Of a stretch of DNA of 64,000 nt, positions 35,635-44,382 are shown one piece after another; the stretch's first letter is position 1, and each line of letters opens with the position of its first letter. A program made the position numbers and the translations under genes. Location: assembly GCF_002812125.1 (NCBI RefSeq), contig NZ_NPDQ01000002.1, positions 186,001 to 250,000 on the forward strand, given 5' to 3'. The DNA is from Leptospira brenneri (GTDB lineage Bacteria > Spirochaetota > Leptospiria > Leptospirales > Leptospiraceae). A model generated the notes under the pieces. The model made no database searches. It saw nothing but the letters and a program-made list of their open reading frames with translations, and was not told where the DNA came from.

Positions 35635-36816
35635 ATGGAACAAGTTTACATTTTGGGCGGACTTAGATCCGCATTCGGTAGTTTTGGCGGAACTCTCAAA
35701 GATATGAGTGCCGTAGACCTCGGAGTCGAAGTTTCAAAAGCAGCACTTCAAAAGACTGGCGTGGATCCTTCTCTCATTGAAGAAAGTATTTTTGGAAACG
35801 TTATCCCTACAGGCAAAGACGGAATCTATTTAGCACGACATATTGGTTTGAAATCAGGAGTTCCAATTGCAAGCCCAGCACTCACACTCAATAGGCTTTG
35901 TGGTTCTGGAATGGAAGCTGTCATCCAAGCTGCCAAAAAAATTATGTTAGGTGAAGCAAATACGGTTCTTGCCGGTGGTGTGGAATCTATGAGTAACGCA
36001 CCTTATGTGGTGAGAAATGCTAGGTTCGGAGTTCGTTATGGAAATACTGAATTTGAAGATTCATTGGCAACTGGTTTAACTGATGTATATGTAGAACTTC
36101 CAATGGGGATGACTGCAGAAAATTTGGCTGACCAATATAAAATTTCCAGAGAAGAACAAGACCTTTGGGCTGCTACTTCACAAGAAAGAGCAGAAGAAGC
36201 AACAAACAAAGGAATCTTCAAAGATGAGATTCATGCCATTACGATCAATGGAAAAAATCCTATTGTATTTGATAAAGACGAGTTCATCAAAGGGAAAGCA
36301 GGTGCCACCAAACTTGCAAACTTAAAACCTGCATTTAAAAAAGATGGAACGGTGACTGCGGGAAATGCATCCGGTATTAACGACGGTGCCTCTGCTTTGA
36401 TCGTGGCTTCTGCTTCCCAAGCAAAAAAATTAGGAAAAGAACCTTTGGCCATTGTGAAATCATGGGGTCATGCTGGTTGCGATCCTGCGAAGATGGGAAT
36501 TGGTCCTGCTATTGCCATTCCTGCTGCATTACAAAAAGCCGGACTTAGTTTAAAAGACATCGGTCTTGTCGAAGTGAATGAAGCCTTTGCTGCACAATAC
36601 TTAGCCGTTCAAAAAGAGCTAGGTCTTGATCCAAAAATCACCAATGTGAATGGTGGAGCGGTGGCAATTGGACATCCACTCGGAGCTTCTGGTAACCGTG
36701 TGACTTTGACATTGGCACTGGAGATGCAAAGACGCGGGGTGAAATACGGAGTTGCTTCTCTTTGTATTGGTGGTGGCCAAGGAATTGCTATCGTTTTAGA
36801 AAATCCGAAAGCTTAA
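35635..36816 (+). CDS. Acetyl-CoA acetyltransferase (thiolase)
   Basis: Condenses or cleaves acyl-CoA at the beta-keto position. 393 residues. The nucleophilic Cys is C89 in [10 protein letters not shown], the catalytic His H347 in [14 protein letters not shown], and the second Cys near 376 in SLCIGGGQG. Overall it fits thiolase II/biosynthetic types as well as degradative ones. No other beta-oxidation gene is adjacent; the acyl-CoA synthetase and crotonase are about 19 kb away. The start at 35635 has only a weak ribosome-binding site. Confidence 0.93.
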   Translation: MEQVYILGGLRSAFGSFGGTLKDMSAVDLGVEVSKAALQKTGVDPSLIEESIFGNVIPTGKDGIYLARHIGLKSGVPIASPALTLNRLCGSGMEAVIQAAKKIMLGEANTVLAGGVESMSNAPYVVRNARFGVRYGNTEFEDSLATGLTDVYVELPMGMTAENLADQYKISREEQDLWAATSQERAEEATNKGIFKDEIHAITINGKNPIVFDKDEFIKGKAGATKLANLKPAFKKDGTVTAGNASGINDGASALIVASASQAKKLGKEPLAIVKSWGHAGCDPAKMGIGPAIAIPAALQKAGLSLKDIGLVEVNEAFAAQYLAVQKELGLDPKITNVNGGAVAIGHPLGASGNRVTLTLALEMQRRGVKYGVASLCIGGGQGIAIVLENPKA

Positions 36817-36936
36817 ACTACATTTATCAATTATTTCCGGGTCGTCATCACCTCCTGACAAGGTACCAAAAGGATTATCTAATCTAGTTGGCAAAGGAAG
36901 GCCTCTCGGAAGTAAAAAATCATTGGGAAGTCCCAT
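36796..36936 (-). CDS. Candidate 46-residue peptide with a Gly-Gly motif
   Basis: A minus-strand frame starting at ATG 36936 with GGGAA six bases before it. The peptide begins [16 protein letters not shown], continues with [18 protein letters not shown] and ends in a Cys-containing tail that overlaps the thiolase 3' end. Its codons look like those of real genes nearby. LSGG resembles the double-glycine cleavage site of C39-processed exported peptides, which is notable beside the exporter locus, but leader helices are not evident. In the same frame an in-frame TGA lies about 30 bases upstream of the ATG. May equally be a gene remnant or chance. Confidence 0.25.
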   Translation of the reverse strand: MGLPNDFLLPRGLPLPTRLDNPFGTLSGGDDDPEIIDKCSLSFRIF

Positions 36937-37144
36937 CGGGATTTCCCAATTCCCGAAAGCAAATCATCTTCCTTTCGTAAGGAAGAAGGTTATGTGCTTA
37001 GGACTGAGCCGGTTTTCGTCGATGGTATAGAATACAAACGTATGAAATTTGGCGATGTTTACGGATTTCTCTCCTAAAAGTAGAAAAAACCCATTTTTTT
37101 TGGACTTCGCCGTCACTCATATCTTGGTATTAGCGGATAAATAA
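36817..37144 (+). other. Gap upstream of the exporter operon
   Basis: A 328-base stretch without an assured gene. It holds the two small reading frames described separately, and an AT-rich tail (37085-37144) that should contain the promoter of the exporter genes, although no convincing -35/-10 pair stands out. AAGTCCCATCGGGATTTCCC (36928-36947) contains a rough inverted repeat. Confidence 0.5.
36994..37077 (+). CDS. Candidate 27-residue peptide or gene remnant
   Basis: A plus-strand frame whose GTG at 36994 is preceded by AAGG with four bases of spacing; it ends at TAA 37075-37077. The peptide (VLRTEPVFVDGIEYKRMKFG, then DVYGFLS) reads like ordinary protein, and the frame is open about 80 bases further upstream with protein-like composition but no start codon. 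It could be the C-terminal remnant of a decayed gene or a short peptide transcribed ahead of the exporters. Confidence 0.25.
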   Translation: MLRTEPVFVDGIEYKRMKFGDVYGFLS

Positions 37145-40100
37145 ATGCAATCTGAAGTTAGGCGAAACCTTGATAAAATCCGAACAGTATTTCGCAGCAA
37201 TTATTTATTAGCGGAATTAGAAGAATCAGAAAGAGAAAACTTAATCCCATTTATTGAAGTACGTTTTGTTCGTTTAGGACAAAGTTTGATCAAAGCCAAT
37301 CAAATGCCAGAATACATCCATTTTGTATTAACTGGTCGATTGGGAATGAAACAAAACAAACAGGGAGTTGGTTTAGGAAGATTTGCTTTCGTTGAAGTTG
37401 GTGAATCTATTGGCGAAAGGATTACTCTCACTAAAACTCCATCGAAACATGATTATTATGCCCTTGAACCATCTATAGTTCTTTTATTACCTGTATCTCG
37501 TTTTTTAAAGTTAGTTGAATCTCATCCGGAGATTGCTGAAAAAGCAAAACATAGAGAAGAAGAACAAGAAAAGTTTTATTATGTTCGTAAACTAAGTTTT
37601 TTTGAAGAACTATCACCAGAAGAGATCAAACTCATTCTTAAATCCATTCAACTTGTAAAACTTGGACAAGGGGAATTTATCTTTGCGGAAGGGGAAGAGG
37701 GGGATGCTGCTTATATTGTTAGATCAGGTAAAGTCCAGATACGTACGGAAAATCCAAGGAAAATTATCTCGATTATGCGTTCGGGAGATATCTTAGGTGA
37801 AATTGCGATCTTCAAACAACAAAAACGTTTAGCGAGTGCTCTTGCTTCCGAAGATTCCGAATTATATAAAATTCCAGGTTCCGTATTCCGCAAAGTCATT
37901 GGTGTTGAGAAAGGAAACAAATTAGAAGAAATTGTTCAATCGCGTTTGCTACGTTATTCGACGTACAAAGCAAAAGAAAAAGAAGAAAACTCAATACGGC
38001 CATTTGTTTCCAAACGTTTCGAAATTAGAAAAACAACTAAAAAAATATACATTGAGCAGGTGACAACGGATCAGTTGACCTTAGTTGGACTTGTCTGTAG
38101 TGAACTTGCATTAAGAGCCTTTGATAAACCTCTACCAACAAATTGGAAAATAAGAATCAAAAATGAATTAACCAGAAATGTTGTTCCTGGTATTTTTGAA
38201 CTAGCAATTGAACTGGAGAAGTTGGGTTTTTTAACCAAACAACAACATTTGTCTGTAGAACAACTTGTTGATTTAGAAAATCCTGTATTTATCACTGATG
38301 ATGAAACTGTTCCTTGTTTGTTGTATCTATATGAACCAGAGATAGATGCTGTTCTTATTTCTCATCCAATCAAAGGTGTTTATGAACTTTCCATCTCAGA
38401 ATTTTTAAAAATTTGGGATGGAGTGATATTACAGTTTTCGCCGGCACCGGCCGCCATGTCCGCTGATGTTAGTTTGATTAGTTTTTTTAAAGAACTTCGA
38501 ATGTTATTCAGCCCGAAACGAAGAGAAGTTCGGTGGATTTTGGTAGCAACGGTTTTATCGGCGCTTTTGACATTGTCTTTGCCTTATTTGGTTCGTCAGG
38601 TTGTAGACCAAGTTTTGGTTTTTTCAGATCGGAACTTTTTATTCACATTGGTGTTTGGTGTAGGATTAGCTGTTCTTTTTCAAACCTTGTTTTCCTTGTT
38701 CCGAAATTTGATTGCGATTGGGCTTATGCAAAGTTTGGAATATAATTATTTTGTTCGGTTTTTTCAACATATATTGAATTTAACCTTACCCGAATTCCGA
38801 AAATTTGAAACCGGCGACTTTACGCAAAGGTTAAAAGAAAATCAGAGGATATTAGAAATTACGCAGAGATCGGGATTGTTTTTGATTTTAGATTTAGTTA
38901 CCTTACCAATTTATCTTTTTATATTGTTTCGATTGGATAGTAGTTTGTCTTTTGTTGGTCTATTTTTTCTTGTCGTATATTCCTTGTTTGTTGTTAGGTC
39001 GAGTGCAAAAATTAAAAAATTACAAAAGCATAGTTTTGAATCAAAAAAGAAAACAACTTCATTCTTTCTCTCTTTATTTGCAGGGATGCCTTTGATCAAA
39101 TCATCCGCAATGGAAAGTCGTTATCTTTCGAAAGGTTTAAATGAAATTGCAAGAACGATCCTTACGAACTTAAGAGTGGGAAAACGGGTTCATGTATTAG
39201 AACTTGTGAGTAAGTTTTTTGAACAAATGGGTTTAATTGCCGTTATCACATTTGGTGTTAGCGATGTTTTGGGTGAATCGCTTACACTTGGAAGTTTCCT
39301 AGCATTTTTGGTTTTATACTCACTCCTTATGGAACCAATTGTCAGACTATGCCATGTATATGAAGATTTGAGTGAGCTACGAGAATCTAGAATGCGACTC
39401 ACCGAAATTTATTCTTTACCTGGTGAAGTCGTCAGCCAACGGCCGTTTGGTGAGCTTCCAAGACTAACCGGAAAAATTACTTTAGATCATATTAGTTTTC
39501 GTTATTCTGAAACAAGTCCCGAAATTTTATCGGATATCAATTTAGAAATCGAAGCAGGTGAAAAAGTTGCGATTGTTGGAAGGAGTGGGTGTGGGAAATC
39601 TACTTTGATGAGGGTACTTATGGGAACACTTGCTCCTAGTAAAGGGAAAGTTTTTTTTGATTCCTTTGATCTTTCCACTTTAGATCCTGAAGAAGTTCGA
39701 ATTCAGTTTGGAGCTGTAGAACAACATCCCATTCTTTTTTCAGGTAGTATTGCTGAAAATCTTTCCAAAAAAAATCCTTCCTTAAACAAGGAATCATTGT
39801 TAGCTGGAGCAAAACTTGCTTCCGTTGATCAATTTGTAGAAAGATTTCCAATGAAATATGAAACAAAAATTGGTGAATCTGGTATTGGTCTTTCGGGTGG
39901 GCAAAGACAACGGTTGGCAATTGCAAGAGCTCTTGTAACGAACCCAAGTATTTTATTTTTGGATGAACCTACATCTGCTTTGGATTCAGAAACAGAATCC
40001 CATATCCAATCTCAATGGGAAACTGTATTTCAAGATAGAACTGTCATTCAAATTTCACATAGACTTCATAGCACAGTCAGTGCGGATAAAATTATAGTTT

Positions 40101-40210
40101 TGGACGAAGGTCGGATTGTCGAGATGGGAACTCATGCCGAGTTAATCACTACCAAAGGTTTTTATTACCATTTGTTTCCTACACTTAGCGAAGGAGATAA
40201 AGATGTTTAA
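37145..40210 (+). CDS. ABC exporter with two cNMP-binding-like domains and a C39-like domain (first)
   Basis: 1021 residues. Residues about 20-125 and 150-265 are two cyclic-nucleotide-binding-like domains; the second keeps a phosphate-cassette-like GEIAIFKQQKRLASA with its Arg. Residues about 295-435 form a degenerate C39-peptidase-like domain (LISHPIKGVYELSISEF near its end) with no catalytic Cys or His seen. Residues about 460-745 are an ABC exporter membrane domain and 775-1015 the ATPase: Walker A GRSGCGKST, signature LSGGQRQRLAIARAL, Walker B ILFLDEPTSALD. It would export a polypeptide or peptide with the downstream adaptor and duct, perhaps under ligand control. Confidence 0.85.
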   Translation: MQSEVRRNLDKIRTVFRSNYLLAELEESERENLIPFIEVRFVRLGQSLIKANQMPEYIHFVLTGRLGMKQNKQGVGLGRFAFVEVGESIGERITLTKTPSKHDYYALEPSIVLLLPVSRFLKLVESHPEIAEKAKHREEEQEKFYYVRKLSFFEELSPEEIKLILKSIQLVKLGQGEFIFAEGEEGDAAYIVRSGKVQIRTENPRKIISIMRSGDILGEIAIFKQQKRLASALASEDSELYKIPGSVFRKVIGVEKGNKLEEIVQSRLLRYSTYKAKEKEENSIRPFVSKRFEIRKTTKKIYIEQVTTDQLTLVGLVCSELALRAFDKPLPTNWKIRIKNELTRNVVPGIFELAIELEKLGFLTKQQHLSVEQLVDLENPVFITDDETVPCLLYLYEPEIDAVLISHPIKGVYELSISEFLKIWDGVILQFSPAPAAMSADVSLISFFKELRMLFSPKRREVRWILVATVLSALLTLSLPYLVRQVVDQVLVFSDRNFLFTLVFGVGLAVLFQTLFSLFRNLIAIGLMQSLEYNYFVRFFQHILNLTLPEFRKFETGDFTQRLKENQRILEITQRSGLFLILDLVTLPIYLFILFRLDSSLSFVGLFFLVVYSLFVVRSSAKIKKLQKHSFESKKKTTSFFLSLFAGMPLIKSSAMESRYLSKGLNEIARTILTNLRVGKRVHVLELVSKFFEQMGLIAVITFGVSDVLGESLTLGSFLAFLVLYSLLMEPIVRLCHVYEDLSELRESRMRLTEIYSLPGEVVSQRPFGELPRLTGKITLDHISFRYSETSPEILSDINLEIEAGEKVAIVGRSGCGKSTLMRVLMGTLAPSKGKVFFDSFDLSTLDPEEVRIQFGAVEQHPILFSGSIAENLSKKNPSLNKESLLAGAKLASVDQFVERFPMKYETKIGESGIGLSGGQRQRLAIARALVTNPSILFLDEPTSALDSETESHIQSQWETVFQDRTVIQISHRLHSTVSADKIIVLDEGRIVEMGTHAELITTKGFYYHLFPTLSEGDKDV

Positions 40211-41306
40211 AAAATTTGGGAATATAAAAGAAACAGATTCCAATTGGGAATCTCGCCATTCTGCATCTTATTATGATGAATTATTAAAACACCCTGCACC
40301 AAACTGGGAACGAAAAGGAATTTATCTCATTACAGGATTTTTTATATGTTTCATTTTGTTTTTGGTTTTTGGAAAGGTCGATGTGGTTGTCCAAGCGACA
40401 GGTTCCATTCGTCCTAAAGGTAACTACCATGTCGTGGAAGCTTTGGAAACGGGAACATTAACCAATCTATATGTAAAATCAGGGGATTTCTTAAAGAAAG
40501 GTGATCCCATTATGGAGTTAGAATTTTCAGAACAACAAATTGAATTATCAAAAGATACAAACAATTTAGATTATGAAGAAAAGAAATTACAAAGACTAAT
40601 TCGAAACAAAAGAGAAGCTGAAAAAATTTTAAAGAATCTTGCTTATAATTTAGAAAATAATTCTGGTTCTGCACTTTCCGGTGGTGTCTTAAGCAAATTT
40701 GTAAATCTAAAAAAAGCGTTTATGGATTTTCAAAATGGTGTTGGTGCGAAGTTTATTTATGATCAAAATTTATTAGAGTTTAATGAAGAATTTGGAAACT
40801 TAAAAGATGAAATCCAAAGAGAAGAAAATATCATTTTAAGTCTTAGGGGTGATACCAAATTAAAACGGGAAAGAGTTGCGAATGCAATCATCCGAATGCC
40901 TTTTTCTGGAATCATTGGTGAACTTTCGGTGAATAACGTAGGGCAAAATATCATCCGTGGGCAAACTGTTGCATCCTTAATGGAAGAGGGACAACCACTC
41001 GAAGCAATCGTTGAGGTGAGTAGTAAGGATATTGCGGCTGTTCGAATTGGTTTATTATCAGTAATCAAAGTAAAGGCATTTCATCAAAATGATTTTGGTG
41101 TCGTGGAAGGTACTGTTTCTCAAATCATTCCTAATACCAAAGATAAGGATTCCTTTTCTGTAGTTCTTGTTTTAGGAACTCAAGATTTGAACCAAGATGG
41201 AAAGGAGTTTCATTTATTTCCGGGTTTAAAGGTTGTCGCTGATATCATCATCGATCGAAAGAGTATTTATAAAATTTTGTTTCGTTATGCTGATCCTAGG
41301 AACTAG
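40203..41306 (+). CDS. HlyD-family membrane-fusion (adaptor) protein
   Basis: 367 residues. A cytoplasmic N-terminus of about 40 residues precedes one membrane segment (YLITGFFICFILFLVFG). A biotinyl-lipoyl-like strand follows (VEALETGTLTNLYVKSGDFL), then a helical hairpin about residues 115-225, the second lipoyl half (IRMPFSGIIGEL) and a beta-barrel part. This is the usual HlyD layout with a short hairpin. It overlaps the first exporter gene by eight bases and ends two bases before the second. It should link the inner-membrane exporter(s) to the TolC-like protein at 44383. Confidence 0.88.
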   Translation: MFKKFGNIKETDSNWESRHSASYYDELLKHPAPNWERKGIYLITGFFICFILFLVFGKVDVVVQATGSIRPKGNYHVVEALETGTLTNLYVKSGDFLKKGDPIMELEFSEQQIELSKDTNNLDYEEKKLQRLIRNKREAEKILKNLAYNLENNSGSALSGGVLSKFVNLKKAFMDFQNGVGAKFIYDQNLLEFNEEFGNLKDEIQREENIILSLRGDTKLKRERVANAIIRMPFSGIIGELSVNNVGQNIIRGQTVASLMEEGQPLEAIVEVSSKDIAAVRIGLLSVIKVKAFHQNDFGVVEGTVSQIIPNTKDKDSFSVVLVLGTQDLNQDGKEFHLFPGLKVVADIIIDRKSIYKILFRYADPRN

Positions 41307-41308
41307 TT

Positions 41309-44300
41309 TTGAAAAAAAGTTTAAAAGAAATTCCTAACGTTTTTGCCGATGATGATTTTTTATCTACATTATCATCAGTCGATTTAAAAAAACTAATAGG
41401 GTTATTTGAATTTAGATCTCTAGTTGCCAATGATAGAATTGGTGCTACTCAATCAGAACCAACACCAATCCTTTTTGTAGAAACAGGAAGAATCCAAGTA
41501 AAACTAAAAATCAATGAAAAAGAATTATTAATTAGAACACTAACAGAAAATTCTTTTTATGGGATTTTGGAATTATCGTCTGATTTGTTAGAGAAACAAA
41601 TCTTTCAGGTGGAAGAAAATTCAAAAGTTCGCGTTTTACCTTCTAATCAGTTTTTAAAGTTTATTGAATCAGATAAAAAAAGAAAAGGGTTATGGAACGA
41701 ATACAAAGAAAATGCCCAACTTCGTGATGAATTAAGAATCCATCCTTATTTTCGAAAACTTTCAAATTCAGAGATTGAAGATTTATCAAAAGTACTGGTA
41801 AAAAGAAAAATATCTCCTGGCCAAGTATTGATCAAAGAAGGAAGTAAAAGTTCTTCTTTATTTTTCATTCGTTCTGGCCGCTTTAAAGTCACTAAGTCTA
41901 CCTGGCAAAAAGATTATTTTTCTTTTGTGGAAGCAGGTTCAGTGTTAGGTGAAATGGGGGTATTGGAAAAAAAAACCAGGAATGCCACCGTATCTGCTGT
42001 AGAAGAAAGTTTTGTTTATGAGTTATCTTCTACAGATGCGAGTAACTTTTTTAAAAAATCGGAAAGTTTACTTATCACAATTCGTTCGATTATGAGCGAA
42101 AGGAAACTAAATTTAGGTGATGGATCGGAAGATGAACAATTTGTTACGTCTACAATTTATGAAGAAGATCAGTTCCATATTCTACCAAAACTAAAATTTA
42201 GTCCTCCACTTAGAAATCAAATCAGCTTTCCTTTTTTATTTCAAGATGGTCGGTCTCAGTCTGGTGATGCCTGTCGAAAAATGATATTTCGTTATTGGGG
42301 GTATTCATTTGCAAATTATGATGCTGATTCTGCCTTTCCTGACTTTGATCCAGACATTCGACCAACTCATTGGAAAAGTAGTTTTGGGGAAGGAAAAGGT
42401 GATTGTTATTTTGTTAATTGGAAAGACCACGAATCAGAATTAAATAATCATCCAACTATCAATTTCTTTGAAAATTCAAAGTATATAATCGTAAAGTCCA
42501 TTGGACAAAAGAAAGTTTTAATTATAGATCCAGAATTCGGTGAGATAAGTCTTTCTCGTGAAGAATGGGAAAAAAAATCCTCGAGTGTCGTGATCTATTT
42601 TGTTCCCAAGATAAAACCAGAAAACCAATGGGAATGGAAAAGTAAATTTTTTGCAGGACTTGCTGAGTATTTTTTACCCGCACTTAAATACTTAAAAGCA
42701 GGGATTGTTGCTAGTTTTGTGATCAAAGGTTTGGAAGTATTTATACCACTAATCAACTTATATTTAATTGATGCGGTTTTGTTAAAAGAAAACAAAGAGT
42801 TTTTTTTTCCTGTGATTTTTGCAGTAGTTTTGCTTAGTTTTTCGCAATCTTTTTTAGCATATTTTAGATCGAATGTTATTTTTTTTACAAGCAATCGTGT
42901 GAATCAAACAATTGCGATTCGATTTTTAGTAAAATTAATTTCATTACCTATCTCTTTTTTTGAAAGAAATAGAAAAGGTGAAATTTTAAATCGTTGGGAG
43001 GAAATTGAATCTGTAATTTTATATTTTTCTGATCAAGGAGCAATGAAAATATTTGATTTAGTTTTTAGTTCTTTGGTGTTTGTCATCTTTTTATTTCTTT
43101 CTCCAATATTATTACTCATCATTGGTTTATTGATTTTACCTGAAATGTTGATCCTTCGTTCTCTTGCTCCAAAAATAACAGAAGAAACAAAAAAGGAATC
43201 TTTAAAAAAATCGGAAACACTGAGTTATTTTATCGAGACCATCAATGGTTTTGAAACAATAAAAAATTTAGGAGCTACTTATTCGCACCGTTGGGACTTC
43301 GAAAAAAGGCTCACAACTCAGTTAAATTCAGAAGGAAAAAAATTATTTTATTCCAACTTACTTTTTACGAATACTGAATTTTTTAAACAGATTACGGTTG
43401 TTGTGGTTATGTTAATTGGTAGTATTTTGATTCTAAAAGATCAAATGACCTTGGGAACTTTGTATGCAATCATTGGTCTTATCGCTTACATTCGAAATCC
43501 AATTCTTTCTTTATATGACGATTTTTTAAAACTACAGAAAGCCAATGTCTCTTGGAATCGTTTGCGTAGTTTCGAATCTTTAGATAGCGAAATTACCGAT
43601 AGAGATAATTTATTTAAAGTAGATTTGCCAGAAGTAAAGGGACAAATCGAATTTAGAAATATTAGTTTTTCTTATGATACTTTAAAGCCAGAGTCTGGAA
43701 TTCGTAACTTAAAAATCAAAATCCAACCAGGTAAAAAAGTAGCCTTTGTTGGTAGAAGTGGCAGTGGAAAATCAACCATTCTAAAGCTAATTCTTGGATT
43801 GTACAATCCACAAGAAGGTCAGATCATTATTGATGATGTTTCATTAGATGAAATTTGGTTACCAAGCTTACGAACTAAAATTGGTGTTCTTTTTCAGGAG
43901 AATCCATTAATTGCGGGAACAGTGAGAGAAAATATTTCCATCACTAAACCTGAAGCAACTTTAAGTGAGGTTGTCGAGGCAGCTAAATTAGCTTGTATTC
44001 ATAATGATATCGTAAAACTCCCGCTTGGTTATGATACGGAAATTTCGGAAAAAGGTTTTATTTTTTCAGGTGGTCAAAAACAAAGAGTTTCATTGGCCCG
44101 TTTGTTTTTACAGAGACCCAACGTTTTGTTATTGGATGAACCAACGGCGGCCTTGGATAAAGAAACCGAATTCCGGATTCTGTCTCATATAAATTCTGTA
44201 TTTGCAAATGCAACCATCATCACGGTTGCACACCGTTTGGATACAATTCGTAATTATGATCAAATTTTTGTCTTGGAACGCGGGAAATTAGAGGGGATGG

Positions 44301-44374
44301 GCACTCACAGAGAGTTACTTTCTAAAGGTGGAATTTATCAATTACTTCATTCCAAACAGGAAGCGATCCGATAA
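41309..44374 (+). CDS. ABC exporter with two cNMP-binding-like domains and a C39-like domain (second)
   Basis: Also 1021 residues with the same order as the first. The first cNMP-like domain (about 20-120) is degenerate; the second (about 145-265) has GEMGVLEKKTRNATVSA with the phosphate-binding Arg. The C39-like domain (about 300-435) aligns QSGDACRKMIFRYWG to the family's DCG-x-AC-x-x-M block, so the catalytic Cys is Ser, and SKYIIV replaces the catalytic-His strand; IIDPEFG is retained. Membrane domain about 455-740. ATPase: GRSGSGKST, FSGGQKQRVSLAR, VLLLDEPTAALD. The start is TTG 41309. May heterodimerise with the first exporter. Confidence 0.85.
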   Translation: MKKSLKEIPNVFADDDFLSTLSSVDLKKLIGLFEFRSLVANDRIGATQSEPTPILFVETGRIQVKLKINEKELLIRTLTENSFYGILELSSDLLEKQIFQVEENSKVRVLPSNQFLKFIESDKKRKGLWNEYKENAQLRDELRIHPYFRKLSNSEIEDLSKVLVKRKISPGQVLIKEGSKSSSLFFIRSGRFKVTKSTWQKDYFSFVEAGSVLGEMGVLEKKTRNATVSAVEESFVYELSSTDASNFFKKSESLLITIRSIMSERKLNLGDGSEDEQFVTSTIYEEDQFHILPKLKFSPPLRNQISFPFLFQDGRSQSGDACRKMIFRYWGYSFANYDADSAFPDFDPDIRPTHWKSSFGEGKGDCYFVNWKDHESELNNHPTINFFENSKYIIVKSIGQKKVLIIDPEFGEISLSREEWEKKSSSVVIYFVPKIKPENQWEWKSKFFAGLAEYFLPALKYLKAGIVASFVIKGLEVFIPLINLYLIDAVLLKENKEFFFPVIFAVVLLSFSQSFLAYFRSNVIFFTSNRVNQTIAIRFLVKLISLPISFFERNRKGEILNRWEEIESVILYFSDQGAMKIFDLVFSSLVFVIFLFLSPILLLIIGLLILPEMLILRSLAPKITEETKKESLKKSETLSYFIETINGFETIKNLGATYSHRWDFEKRLTTQLNSEGKKLFYSNLLFTNTEFFKQITVVVVMLIGSILILKDQMTLGTLYAIIGLIAYIRNPILSLYDDFLKLQKANVSWNRLRSFESLDSEITDRDNLFKVDLPEVKGQIEFRNISFSYDTLKPESGIRNLKIKIQPGKKVAFVGRSGSGKSTILKLILGLYNPQEGQIIIDDVSLDEIWLPSLRTKIGVLFQENPLIAGTVRENISITKPEATLSEVVEAAKLACIHNDIVKLPLGYDTEISEKGFIFSGGQKQRVSLARLFLQRPNVLLLDEPTAALDKETEFRILSHINSVFANATIITVAHRLDTIRNYDQIFVLERGKLEGMGTHRELLSKGGIYQLLHSKQEAIR

Positions 44375-44382
44375 TCGAAATA

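Noticed and set aside
37145..44374. Tandem duplication artefact of a single 3066-base gene
   Set aside because: The two exporters share length and architecture, but their residues differ widely throughout and an HlyD gene lies between them.
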